DNA of 36,974 nt from an uncultured Lachnospiraceae bacterium (GTDB lineage: Bacteria; Bacillota; Clostridia; Lachnospirales; Lachnospiraceae): positions 1 to 36,974 of the forward strand of contig CAJTUC010000035.1 in assembly GCA_910579395.1 (NCBI GenBank), given 5' to 3'. Under the pieces are notes generated by a model. The model did no database searches. It was not told where the DNA came from and worked only from the letters and a program-made list of their open reading frames with translations. The translations under genes were made by a program, and so were the position numbers. Below, piece by piece: positions 16,674-24,391 of this stretch; position 1 is the first letter of the stretch, and each line of letters begins with the position of its first letter.

Positions 16674-17105
16674 TTAAAAATGCCCGTTATATTTCTCTTC
16701 GCAGTATTTACAGCGGTAGATCTCGTTTTCTTCATCAGTGAGGACAAAGATATGAGGGAGTTCCTGCTCGATGGAGGTGATACATCTCGGGTTCTTGCAT
16801 TTGATGATGTTTTTGATTTCTTTAGGAAGGGTCAGTTCTTTTTTATCGACTAACTCTCCGTCTTTGATGACATTGATCGTGATATTGTGGTCTATAAAAG
16901 CGAGCACATCCAAATCCAGCGTATTGATATCGCATTCTACCTTGAGAATATCTTTTTTCCCCATCTTTTCGCTGCGCGCGTTTTTGATAATCGCCACCAT
17001 GCAGTCCAGTTTGTCCAATTGCAGATGATGATAGATGGACAGACTTTTTCCGGCTTCGATATGGTCGAGGACAAAGCCTTCTTCGATTTTACCTACATTT
17101 AACAT
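16674..17105 (-). CDS. pyrI: Aspartate carbamoyltransferase regulatory subunit PyrI
   Basis: This 143-residue protein is the regulatory chain of aspartate transcarbamoylase. It binds nucleotide effectors through its N-terminal domain (GKIEEGFVLDHIEAGKSLSIYHHL, and later KKDILKVECD). It contacts the catalytic chain through a C-terminal zinc domain whose four cysteines are visible in CKNPRC and CKYC. An AAAGGAG site lies 10 bases before the ATG. It lies 17 bp after pyrB, in the same transcript. PyrI is about 10 residues shorter than the E. coli protein, as is usual for clostridial versions. Confidence 0.95.
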   Translation of the reverse strand: MLNVGKIEEGFVLDHIEAGKSLSIYHHLQLDKLDCMVAIIKNARSEKMGKKDILKVECDINTLDLDVLAFIDHNITINVIKDGELVDKKELTLPKEIKNIIKCKNPRCITSIEQELPHIFVLTDEENEIYRCKYCEEKYNGHF

Positions 17106-17122
17106 ATTCCGAGTACTCCTTT

Positions 17123-18043
17123 CTATACGGTTATTTCCAAAAGCGTCAAAATAAGCGCCATTCTGACGTAAACACCATATTGTACCTGTTTGAAATAGAT
17201 GGCTCTCGGGTCATCATCCACCTCGACAGAAATTTCATTGACACGGGGAAGCGGATGCAGCACGAGCATATCGTCTTTGGCGAGTGCCATTTTGGCTTTA
17301 TTCAGAATATAGAAATCTTTCAGACGCACATAGTCCTCTTCATTGAAAAAGCGTTCCCGCTGTACTCTTGTCATATAGAGCATGTCTAAGTCCGGCATGC
17401 ATTCTTCCAGGCGGATGACCTCTTCGTAGGAGATTCCCTTTTCGGTCAGCATATCCGTAATATAATCGGGAACTTTTAATTCCGGCGGTGAGATGAAAAC
17501 GAAGTGAATCTCCGGATAACGGACGAGCGCATTGATCAGGGAATGTACGGTCCGGCCAAACTTTAAATCGCCGCACAGGCCGATGGTAAAGTGCCCGAGC
17601 CTTCCTTTCAGGGAACGGATGGTCAGTAAATCCGTCAGCGTCTGTGTCGGATGCTGGTGGCCGCCGTCACCGGCATTGATGACCGGGATTGAGGATTTGT
17701 CCGCCGCGACCATCGGAGCGCCTTCTTTAGGGTGGCGCATGGCGCAGATATCGGCGAAGCAGGAGATGACCCGGATTGTATCGGATACGCTTTCGCCCTT
17801 GGAGGCAGAAGATGAGCCGGCATCCGAGAAACCGAGAACCTGTCCGCCCAGGCTGAGCATGGCAGATTCAAAGCTGAGCCGCGTGCGGGTGCTCGGTTCA
17901 TAGAAGCAGGTGGCAAGTTTTTTGCCGTCGCAGGCATGGGCGTACCTGGCAGGATATTTTTCAATATCGTTTGCAAGGTCGAAGAGGGAATCCAGTTCCT
18001 CTACCGTAAAATCAAGTGGATTCATGAGATGTCTCATTGGCAT
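17123..18043 (-). CDS. pyrB: Aspartate carbamoyltransferase catalytic subunit
   Basis: This 306-residue enzyme condenses carbamoyl phosphate and aspartate, the first committed step of pyrimidine synthesis. Motifs include FYEPSTRTRLSFESAM (carbamoyl phosphate binding), GDGGHQHPTQTLTDLLTI, CGDLKFGRTVHSL and LHPLPRVNEI. The start is the ATG at 18043 (MPMRHLMNPLDF), after AAAGGAG. A TTG at 18058 in the same frame lies upstream of that RBS and is rejected. The gene forms an operon with pyrI. The only upstream sequence before the nitroreductase terminator is a large foldback element (18073-18282), so its promoter is unclear. Confidence 0.96.
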   Translation of the reverse strand: MPMRHLMNPLDFTVEELDSLFDLANDIEKYPARYAHACDGKKLATCFYEPSTRTRLSFESAMLSLGGQVLGFSDAGSSSASKGESVSDTIRVISCFADICAMRHPKEGAPMVAADKSSIPVINAGDGGHQHPTQTLTDLLTIRSLKGRLGHFTIGLCGDLKFGRTVHSLINALVRYPEIHFVFISPPELKVPDYITDMLTEKGISYEEVIRLEECMPDLDMLYMTRVQRERFFNEEDYVRLKDFYILNKAKMALAKDDMLVLHPLPRVNEISVEVDDDPRAIYFKQVQYGVYVRMALILTLLEITV

Positions 18044-18060
18044 GGTAACTCCTTTCAATT

Positions 18061-18294
18061 ACTTAATAGCAATAGGTAATTGCGAAACTATGTTTTCGAA
18101 GACTTCCGTTGTACAAAATAGACAATCACCGCAGGGTACGCTTTCGCTGCACTGTCGCTCGCAACGGTGCATAAGACGCCAAAATACAGCGTCTAAGCAC
18201 CGGCGGCGACACAGCGTCCTGCTTGCGATTTGTCTATTTTGCACAACTGCTGTCTTGAAATAATGCGTTTCGCAATCACCTAACTTAATAGCAA
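18061..18294. mobile_element. Foldback element D with 12-bp flanking direct repeat
   Basis: ACTTAATAGCAA occurs in direct orientation at 18061-18072 and 18283-18294. Between them lies a 210-bp inverted repeat (18073-18282). The ends TAGGTAATTGCGAAAC and GTTTCGCAATCACCTA match at 15 of 16 positions. Internal pairs include TTGTACAAAATAGACA with its near complement around 18230-18246, and a central stem, AGACGC/GCGTCT. This looks like a non-coding MITE-type insertion with a target duplication, placed in the pyrB leader. The core resembles elements A-C (TACGCTTTCGCT at 18137-18148 and CTAAGCACCGGCGG). No protein gene is inside. Confidence 0.6.
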
Positions 18295-18327
18295 AAAAAT
18301 AGAAGAGAAGTTTTCCCTTCTATTTTT
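18294..18327 (-). terminator. Terminator of the nitroreductase gene
   Basis: AAAAAATAGAAG (18294-18305) pairs with CTTCTATTTTTT (18316-18327), leaving a loop of about 10 bases. On the minus strand the stem ends in a T-run. It separates the nitroreductase from pyrB. Confidence 0.75.
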
Positions 18328-18332
18328 TGTAT

Positions 18333-18875
18333 TTATGAAATAAAAGATAACAGATCATCTACTGGCTTTCTCTTTGGTGCAGCAGGTGCTTCCACAGCAT
18401 AGCCAATAGGAATTAAAGCAACGAGTTCACGGTCTTCCGGTATCTGAAGAAGGGACTCGATTTTGTCCTGGTCAAAAATACCCAAAATAACGGAACCGAT
18501 GCCTTTTTCAAAAGCAGCCAGACAGAAAGTCTGGGATGCAATGCCGGCATCGAACATCTGCCAGGTATCTTTACGGGGCGTGGTAAAAGAACCGTCCCGT
18601 TCATAACCGCATCTGTTTTTGATAACGGTGACAGCAATCAGCATCGGTGCATTTTCGATGATCTTACCATTGTTTGGAAAAGAACTTGTGCCTTCTGCAG
18701 CAATTTTGTCTTTTAATTTGCCCTCGATGGCGATATAACGGGTAATCTGTGTGTTCTTCCAACTTGGCGCATAGGAAGCGGTTTCGATGATCTCGGATAG
18801 CAGCGCGTGGTCAATTTTATCTTCTTTGAACTGACGGATGCTTCTGCGTTCCCTAATACATTCTTTTGCTGTCAT
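18333..18875 (-). CDS. Nitroreductase family flavoprotein
   Basis: This 180-residue protein is of the FMN-dependent nitroreductase fold. Family features are IRERRSIRQFKED at the N-terminus (FMN phosphate contacts), ASYAPSWKNTQITRY, and the C-terminal GIGSVILGIFDQDKIESLL followed by ALIPIGYAVEAPAAPKRKP. Such enzymes reduce nitro groups, quinones or other acceptors with NAD(P)H, and the true substrate cannot be read from sequence. An excellent GGAGG site lies upstream of the ATG. The gene has its own promoter and terminator. Confidence 0.9.
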   Translation of the reverse strand: MTAKECIRERRSIRQFKEDKIDHALLSEIIETASYAPSWKNTQITRYIAIEGKLKDKIAAEGTSSFPNNGKIIENAPMLIAVTVIKNRCGYERDGSFTTPRKDTWQMFDAGIASQTFCLAAFEKGIGSVILGIFDQDKIESLLQIPEDRELVALIPIGYAVEAPAAPKRKPVDDLLSFIS

Positions 18876-18903
18876 AAGATACCTCCATTACAATATTTTG
18901 TAT

Positions 18904-18932
18904 ATCATATCACAAAGAGACGGGGGTTGCAA
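18904..18932 (-). promoter_or_regulatory. Promoter of the nitroreductase gene
   Basis: On the minus strand, TTGCAA (18932-18927) and TATGAT (18909-18904) are 17 bp apart, with TG one base before the -10 (extended -10). It lies about 30 bp before the start codon. Confidence 0.7.
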
Positions 18933-19010
18933 TGTGAAAAATGATTTATTTTCCGTGGCCAAAAGGACAAAGCAGGAGCAGAATCTACATCTTGTGCCGG
19001 ATTGTAACAG

Positions 19011-19039
19011 TTGTGGAATGTTTACGAATGTGCTATATT
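19011..19039 (+). promoter_or_regulatory. Promoter of the PH-domain gene
   Basis: TTGTGG (19011-19016) and TATATT (19034-19039) have a 17-bp spacer, and TG at 19031-19032 gives an extended -10. It lies 55 bp before the ATG. Confidence 0.65.
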
Positions 19040-19094
19040 AATACAAGAGAAAAAATTTATCAGCATAGATTGTGAAAGAAAGGCGGGAGCGCTT

Positions 19095-19454
19095 ATGGCA
19101 TATGAAGAAAGAAAAAGGTGGATGTTTTTTGGATTGCCGTTTACCTTTACAAAGTATATGGTAGAAGAAGATATGATCACGATCAACAGCGGTCTGCTTC
19201 ATACGCATGAAAATGATTGTTATATGTATAAAGTACAGGATGTGGAACTGGAAATAAGTTTTGGAGAAAGACTTTTCGGACTCGGAACAGTCGTCTGCTA
19301 TACAGGTGACACCACGCATCCCAAACTGCTTTTAGAGCATATCAAAAATGCGAAAGAAATCAAGAACTATATATTAAAAGAGTCGGAAGAGGCGAGAAGA
19401 AAGCGCCGTACTCTAAATACACTTGATATCGGTTCCACATCACTGGATGACTAG
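19095..19454 (+). CDS. Bacterial PH-domain (bPH2/DUF304-like) protein
   Basis: This 119-residue soluble protein reads as one pleckstrin-homology-like beta domain. FTKYMVEEDMITINSGLLHTHENDCYMYKVQDVELEISFGERLFGLGTVVCYTGDTTHP shows the typical run of short strands (VQDVEL-x-ISFGERLFGLGTV), followed by a C-terminal helix LLLEHIKNAKEIKNYILKE and a charged end. Members of this family are common and mostly of unknown function; some are membrane-associated in larger proteins, but this one has no membrane segment. The ATG at 19095 follows GGGAG. An upstream in-frame extension to 19011 overlaps the promoter and is rejected. Confidence 0.8.
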   Translation: MAYEERKRWMFFGLPFTFTKYMVEEDMITINSGLLHTHENDCYMYKVQDVELEISFGERLFGLGTVVCYTGDTTHPKLLLEHIKNAKEIKNYILKESEEARRKRRTLNTLDIGSTSLDD

Positions 19455-19462
19455 GGCGGGAA

Positions 19463-19485
19463 GAATGCCCACAGTGCGGGCATTC
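19463..19485. terminator. Palindrome between convergent genes
   Basis: GAATGCCC (19463-19470) pairs with GGGCATTC (19478-19485), 7-base loop, in the gap between convergent genes. It lacks a clean T-run. The same stem, GAATGCCCG/CGGGCATTC, occurs at 33199-33221, so it belongs to a dispersed palindrome family. Confidence 0.5.
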
Positions 19486-19499
19486 CTCGGAGGAGTGCG

Positions 19500-19943
19500 T
19501 TATCTTGAAAGCCGGTCGCTTTCCGTAAGCAGCCGTTCGAACAACAGCCCTGAAAAGAACCAGCAGGGGGCGTAGTCCAGGCGGATGACCTTGCCGATGT
19601 TCCATCTGGATTTTTCATAGTTCCAGGGGCAGAGGCCTTTTTTACGCAACAGAATGCCGGACACAAATTCCCCCAGAAAAATAATACCGGTATAGACACA
19701 GCCGCGGAATATGAAGTTTTTGCCTTTTAACAGACGGCTGACGGGGGCGAGGAACGCTGCCATTCCATAGATGGGGAACATCCAGATTGAAGTGATGCCG
19801 GATAGTTTGAAGTCTCTTCTACGGAAAGAGTGAAAAGCGGTAAACAGGATTTCCAGGCACCAGCCGAGCAGTCCGCAATGGATAAAATTGTGAAGGAAAT
19901 TTTTCATAATAAGAGGATAGCCATAACGGCGTGTAATATACAT
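19500..19943 (-). CDS. Four-helix membrane protein of the CmpB/ABC-transporter type IV family
   Basis: This protein of about 147 residues has several hydrophobic segments (HCGLLGWCLEILFTAF, SIWMFPIYGMAAFLAPV, FIFRGCVYTGIIFLGEFVSGILL and a C-terminal one). The pattern GLCPWNYEKSRWNIGKVIRLDYAPCWFFSGLLFE matches the family called putative ABC-transporter type IV (PF06541). No ATPase lies nearby, and the transport label is not backed by experiment that I know of. The start is uncertain: ATG at 19943 or ATG at 19907, neither with a clear ribosome binding site. Confidence 0.7.
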   Translation of the reverse strand: MYITRRYGYPLIMKNFLHNFIHCGLLGWCLEILFTAFHSFRRRDFKLSGITSIWMFPIYGMAAFLAPVSRLLKGKNFIFRGCVYTGIIFLGEFVSGILLRKKGLCPWNYEKSRWNIGKVIRLDYAPCWFFSGLLFERLLTESDRLSR

Positions 19944-19985
19944 GGATAACAAAGGTTATTTAAAAGAAATAAGAGAGTATGCGGC

Positions 19986-21311
19986 ATGACTTATCAGGAA
20001 GCAATGGAGTATGTGGAAAGTTTAAAGCGCTATGGCTGCGTTCCCGGTCTTTCAAGTATCCGGCAGCTTTGTATGCGTCTTGGCAATCCGCAGGATAAAT
20101 TGAAATTTGTGCATATTGCGGGAACGAATGGAAAGGGGTCTGTACTCGCATATGTTTCGACCATTTTGCAGGAAGCAGGTTATAAGGTCGGACGGTATCT
20201 TTCGCCTACACTGTCGGATTATCGGGAACGTTTTCAGGTAAATGGAAAGATGATTCCAAAGGCGCAGTTTGGCCGGTATCTGGAGCAGGTAAAAGAGGCG
20301 GCTGTGCAGATGGTGTCGGAAGGCCTGCCCCATCCGACGCAGTTCGAGGTAGATACGGCGCTTTCTTTTCTTTTTTTTCTGGATAAAAAATGTGATATCG
20401 TCGTATTGGAGGCCGGACTCGGCGGTCTGACGGATGCGACCAATCTGATTAAAACAACGGTCTGCGCGGTCATTGCCTCTGTCAGTATGGATCATATGGC
20501 GGTGTTAGGCAGTTCTCTTGAAGAAATCGCGTTACAGAAGGCGGGTATCATGAAAGAGCACTGCAGGGTTGTATCGTGTGGACAGAAGGAAGAGGCGATG
20601 CGGGTCATCCGGCAGGAGGCGGTGCGGCATGGTTGTGAGCTGCGTATTGCCGATGTCAGCTGCGCAAAAGGGGTAAAATATGGTCTGGCAAAGCAGCGTT
20701 TTTCCTATGGAAACTATAAAAACCTGGAAATTACATTGGCAGGACAGTATCAGGTCACTAATGCGGTTCTGGCGGTGGAGGCTGCAGAGGCGCTGAATGT
20801 ATCCGGCTTTTCGATTTCGGAAAAGGCGCTGCGGGAAGGGCTTTTTTTGACGAAGTGGCCGGGAAGATTCCAGGTTATAGGCGGGAAACCGCTTTTTGTC
20901 ATAGACGGAGCACATAATGAGGATGCGGCGCTCATGTTGGCGCAGTCCATAAAATTTTATTTTTCCCAAAAAAAATTAATTTATATTATGGGAATTCTGG
21001 CGGATAAGGAGTATGATAAAATCATAAAGATAACGGTTCCTTATGCGGAGCAGATCATTACGGTGACTCCGCCGCATAATCCGAGAGCGCTGGGTGGTTA
21101 TGAGCTGGCACAGGCGGTGCGTGAATATCATCCGAGTGTGACGGTGGCGGACAGTTTGCAGGAATCGGTAGAAATTGCCTGTTTATTGGCGGAGGGGGAG
21201 AAAGATGCAGTAGTGATCGCATTCGGTTCTCTTTCTTTCTTGGGTGAATTGACAGATATCATAGAACATAGAGACATGATCAGGAGAGATTCTCATGGTA
21301 GATCAAAATAA
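19986..21311 (+). CDS. folC: Folylpolyglutamate/dihydrofolate synthase
   Basis: This 441-residue Mur-ligase-type enzyme adds glutamate to dihydropteroate and/or to folates. The P-loop is FVHIAGTNGKGSVLAY (about residues 41-56), followed by SPTLSDYRERFQVNG, the metal-binding VLEAGLGGLTDATN, and the C-terminal domain with VIDGAHNEDAALML. The ATG at 19986 has only a weak GAGAG upstream. It opens the folate operon and overlaps folE by 17 bp. Sequence alone does not separate single from dual function. With folP present, the dihydrofolate synthase step is expected. Confidence 0.94.
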   Translation: MTYQEAMEYVESLKRYGCVPGLSSIRQLCMRLGNPQDKLKFVHIAGTNGKGSVLAYVSTILQEAGYKVGRYLSPTLSDYRERFQVNGKMIPKAQFGRYLEQVKEAAVQMVSEGLPHPTQFEVDTALSFLFFLDKKCDIVVLEAGLGGLTDATNLIKTTVCAVIASVSMDHMAVLGSSLEEIALQKAGIMKEHCRVVSCGQKEEAMRVIRQEAVRHGCELRIADVSCAKGVKYGLAKQRFSYGNYKNLEITLAGQYQVTNAVLAVEAAEALNVSGFSISEKALREGLFLTKWPGRFQVIGGKPLFVIDGAHNEDAALMLAQSIKFYFSQKKLIYIMGILADKEYDKIIKITVPYAEQIITVTPPHNPRALGGYELAQAVREYHPSVTVADSLQESVEIACLLAEGEKDAVVIAFGSLSFLGELTDIIEHRDMIRRDSHGRSK

Positions 21312-21852
21312 AATAAAAAAAGCTGTAAAATTGTTTTTGGAGGGTATCGGTGAAGACCCGTCCAGAGAGGGACTTATCGAATCGCCTGACAGAATTGCCC
21401 GTATGTGTACGGAAATTTTTGCGGGTATGGAAGAAGAGGCATCCGTACATCTTTCAAAAACGTTTGTTATCGAAAATAATGAGATGGTAGTAGAAAAGGA
21501 TATTGTATTTTATTCCGTCTGTGAGCATCATTTGCTGCCTTTTTACGGGAAGGTACATATCGCTTATATACCAGACGGTAAGGTGGTGGGGTTGAGTAAG
21601 CTGGCGCGCACCGTGGAAACTTATGCAAGACGGCCGCAGATTCAGGAGCAGATGACGGGGCAGATTGCGGAGTCCATCATGAAATATTTGAAACCGCAGG
21701 GGGTCATGGTCATGGTAGAGGCGGAGCATATGTGTATGACGATGCGCGGTGTGAAAAAGCCGGGCAGCAGAACCGTGACGCTTTCCAAACAGGGATGTTT
21801 TGCAGAAAATCCTTACCTGCAGGACACTTTCTTTCGGATGATTCATGAATGA
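21295..21852 (+). CDS. folE: GTP cyclohydrolase I
   Basis: This 185-residue enzyme converts GTP to 7,8-dihydroneopterin triphosphate, the first step of pterin/folate synthesis. Zinc and catalytic residues are visible in FYSVCEHHLLPFYGKVHIAYIP and in EAEHMCMTMRGVKKPGS. VVGLSKLARTVETYARRPQIQEQMT is the other signature. The start lies inside the end of folC, preceded by AGGAGA, so translation is coupled. Confidence 0.97.
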   Translation: MVDQNKIKKAVKLFLEGIGEDPSREGLIESPDRIARMCTEIFAGMEEEASVHLSKTFVIENNEMVVEKDIVFYSVCEHHLLPFYGKVHIAYIPDGKVVGLSKLARTVETYARRPQIQEQMTGQIAESIMKYLKPQGVMVMVEAEHMCMTMRGVKKPGSRTVTLSKQGCFAENPYLQDTFFRMIHE

Positions 21853-21927
21853 TAAAGCAGGTAAATCCTGATTTAATAACTCGACTATTGATACGCTCAA
21901 ACGATAAAGAAAGGAGATTGGAGAGAG

Positions 21928-22734
21928 ATGAAAATTGGGGCGAGAGAATTTGATATCAAAGGGAAAACATATGTTATGGGAATTTTGAATGTGACGCCTG
22001 ATTCTTTTTCGGACGGCGGTAAATTCAATCAAATGGATGCGGCTCTTTTTCATGTGGAAGAAATGATCAAGGAGGGCATGGATGTTGTCGATATCGGTGG
22101 AGAATCTACAAGACCTGGCTATACGCCTCTGTCCGAGGATGAAGAGATCAGTCGGATTGTTCCCGTGATCGAACAGGTCAGGGCCAGATTCGACATCCCG
22201 ATTTCGCTGGATACATACAAAAGTAAAGTTGCCAGCGCCGGGATTGCAGCCGGGGCGGATATGATCAATGATATATGGGGATTAAAGTATGACGGAAATC
22301 TTGCAAAGGTGATAGCGGATGCAGGAATTCCCTGCAGTCTGATGCACAATCGAAAAGAGTCTGATTATACAGATTATATACAAAACGTATTGGAAGACCT
22401 GGTGGAGAGCGTACAGACAGCGCGTTTGTCGGGAATCGCGGACGAGAAGATTCTTTTGGACCCGGGTATCGGCTTTGGCAAGACTTATGAGAATAATCTG
22501 GAAATCATGAATAAGCTGGAAATTCTGCACAGCTTTGGCTATCCGCTCCTGGTTGGCGCGAGCAGGAAGTCGGTGATCGGTATTACGCTCGATCTGCCGG
22601 TGACGGAGCGCTTGGAGGGAACTTTGGTAACAACTGTTATAGCAACAATGAAAGGCGCAATGTTCGTGCGTGTTCATGATGTGAAAGAGAATGTAAGGGC
22701 AATCAGGATGACAGAAGCAATTGTCAATAAATAA
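21928..22734 (+). CDS. folP: Dihydropteroate synthase
   Basis: This 268-residue TIM-barrel enzyme joins p-aminobenzoate to hydroxymethyl-dihydropterin pyrophosphate and is the sulfonamide target. Visible motifs are MGILNVTPDSFSDGGKF, VVDIGGESTRPGYTPLS, DPGIGFGKT, LLVGASRKSVIG and the final RVHDVKENVRAIRM. The ATG follows AAAGGAGA. It lies 75 bp after folE. All pterin-binding residues I can recognise are in place. Confidence 0.96.
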   Translation: MKIGAREFDIKGKTYVMGILNVTPDSFSDGGKFNQMDAALFHVEEMIKEGMDVVDIGGESTRPGYTPLSEDEEISRIVPVIEQVRARFDIPISLDTYKSKVASAGIAAGADMINDIWGLKYDGNLAKVIADAGIPCSLMHNRKESDYTDYIQNVLEDLVESVQTARLSGIADEKILLDPGIGFGKTYENNLEIMNKLEILHSFGYPLLVGASRKSVIGITLDLPVTERLEGTLVTTVIATMKGAMFVRVHDVKENVRAIRMTEAIVNK

Positions 22735-22780
22735 ATTGTAAAATTGCGGGTTGAGAAATTCGGAAAGGAGATATGATATA

Positions 22781-23635
22781 ATGGATGAGATCATTATTGA
22801 AAATTTGAAAGTATTTGCACATCATGGTGTTTATCAGGAGGAAACGGAGAAGGGACAGAATTTTTATGTGAATGCTGTTCTCTATACGGATACGAGAAAA
22901 GCGGGCAGAGAGGATAAACGGGAACTTATCACAAGCTATGGTGATGTGTGCCAGTTTATTTATAGGTTTGTGAGCGAAAATGTTTATAAGCTGATCGAAA
23001 CAGTGGCAGAAAAGACCGCTGAGGCAGTTTTGTCAGAATTCCCGTTGTTAGAGGGCGTTACACTGGAAATCCGGAAGCCGGAAGCACCGATCGGACTGGA
23101 ATTTCAGTCGGTATCCGTCAAGATTACCCGTATGTGGCATACGGCTATACTGGCGACCGGTTCCAATGTGGGCAATCGGCCCAAATATATCAAAGATGCC
23201 GTTGAAACGCTTGATTCTGATGAAAAGTGCAGAGTTATCAGGAGTTCGGAATTGGTTCGTTCCCGCTCTTATGGGGATGTGGAACAGGGAGACTTTTTCA
23301 ACGGTGCGGTGCTGATGCGGACACTATATACGCCGGAAGAGCTTCTTGACAGACTACATGAAATAGAGGATGCGTCTGGAAGACAGCGTGTAAAGCATTG
23401 GGGGCCGAGAACACTGGATTTGGATATTATCTTCTATGACGATCTGGTTCTGTACACGGATACCCTTCAGATTCCGCATGTTGATATGCAGAACAGGGAT
23501 TTTGTGCTGGAGCCGTTGTCACAGATCACACCTTATAAAGTGCATCCGGTATTTGGAAAGACAGTTATACAACTCTATGAGGAAGTGCAGAAAACAGGAG
23601 AAAAATATGTCATCGATTCGGAATATATACAGTAG
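22781..23635 (+). CDS. folBK: FolB-FolK fusion: dihydroneopterin aldolase / HPPK
   Basis: This 284-residue fused enzyme covers two consecutive folate steps. Residues about 1-118 are dihydroneopterin aldolase (IIIENLKVFAHHGVYQEETEKGQNF and the C-terminal IRKPEAPIG). Residues about 122-284 are hydroxymethyl-dihydropterin pyrophosphokinase (LATGSNVGNR, DFFNGAV, GPRTLDLDIIFYDD, PHVDMQNRDFVLEPL). The ATG at 22781 follows AAAGGAG. The in-frame start at 22751 lies upstream of that site and is rejected. It makes the substrate for folP next door. The last 29 bp overlap the next gene. Confidence 0.95.
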   Translation: MDEIIIENLKVFAHHGVYQEETEKGQNFYVNAVLYTDTRKAGREDKRELITSYGDVCQFIYRFVSENVYKLIETVAEKTAEAVLSEFPLLEGVTLEIRKPEAPIGLEFQSVSVKITRMWHTAILATGSNVGNRPKYIKDAVETLDSDEKCRVIRSSELVRSRSYGDVEQGDFFNGAVLMRTLYTPEELLDRLHEIEDASGRQRVKHWGPRTLDLDIIFYDDLVLYTDTLQIPHVDMQNRDFVLEPLSQITPYKVHPVFGKTVIQLYEEVQKTGEKYVIDSEYIQ

Positions 23636-24197
23636 GCCAATGCGGCAGGATGAGGCGAGAGCTGTTTACATCGGACGCGGGCACAGGGACTTTCCGCCGA
23701 ATGAACTAAAGCCGTTTTCCTTGATTGAAAAACTGATAAATAGCGGCTGTTATGAAATTTGTGGTTTTTATGAAAAAGAAAGTGATGAACTCTGTGCATA
23801 TGCCTTTATGATGGCGGATAAGGATACCAATATGCTGTTGCTGGATTATTTCGCAGTCTGTGAGGAAGTCCGGGAGAAAGGTTATGGAAGCATTGCAATT
23901 GAATTATTAAAAGAGGATTATATAAAATGGGGCGGCATGCTTTTTGAAGTAGAAGACGATGATACGGCTGATACAGAAGAGGAAAAACGGATCCGCCAAA
24001 GGAGAATCGCTTTTTATGAAAGAAACGGCGTCGTGATGACGAAACAGAAAAGTTTGGCATTTGACGTGGATTTCAAGCTGATGGTAATGAACCTGGGTTG
24101 TGAGGTGGCAGAAGATAACGTCGGTTATTTACTGAGTGCTATGTATCGGAAAATGCTGCCCGAGAGACTTTTTAAAGAGCAGTTTCGGCTGCGGTGA
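23607..24197 (+). CDS. GNAT-family N-acetyltransferase
   Basis: This 196-residue protein has a GNAT-type fold: strand LLLDYFAVCEEVREKGYGSIAIELL (acetyl-CoA loop EKGYGS near residue 90), then MLFEVEDDD and a C-terminal part starting RRIAFYERNGV. The substrate is unknown. CAGGAG six bases upstream selects the ATG at 23607, inside the end of folBK. The out-of-frame overlap means it is translated from the folate operon. Co-transcription does not prove a role in folate metabolism. Confidence 0.82.
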   Translation: MSSIRNIYSRPMRQDEARAVYIGRGHRDFPPNELKPFSLIEKLINSGCYEICGFYEKESDELCAYAFMMADKDTNMLLLDYFAVCEEVREKGYGSIAIELLKEDYIKWGGMLFEVEDDDTADTEEEKRIRQRRIAFYERNGVVMTKQKSLAFDVDFKLMVMNLGCEVAEDNVGYLLSAMYRKMLPERLFKEQFRLR

Positions 24198-24311
24198 AAA
24201 GGTTGAAAGAAAAGCGTTTTCAAATATTGAATTTGAGTGTCTGCTGAAGCAGGCAGATGAGAGTAAAGATGGAAAAAATTGTCAAAATATGATTTAATTT
24301 CTGATTTAAAG

Positions 24312-24362
24312 GGGATGCTGTGAAGCAGGTACTACTGCTTTACAACATCCCTTGTTATTTTA
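24312..24362 (+). terminator. Terminator of the folate operon
   Basis: GGGATGCTGTGAAGCAG (24312-24328) pairs with CTGCTTTACAACATCCC (24335-24351), with one mismatch and one G-U pair, followed by TTGTTATTTTAT. The gap 24198-24391 holds nothing else I can identify. Confidence 0.85.
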
Positions 24363-24391
24363 TACCATGAATTGTTTTCGGACAGCGGGAT

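Noticed and set aside
18061..18294. PyrR-type attenuator for pyrBI
   Set aside because: The structure is a symmetric foldback with flanking direct repeats and has no terminator T-run or recognisable PyrR-binding loop.
18838..19041. 67-residue plus-strand ORF upstream of the PH-domain gene
   Set aside because: It overlaps the nitroreductase start, both promoters and the intergenic region, and has no recognisable domain.
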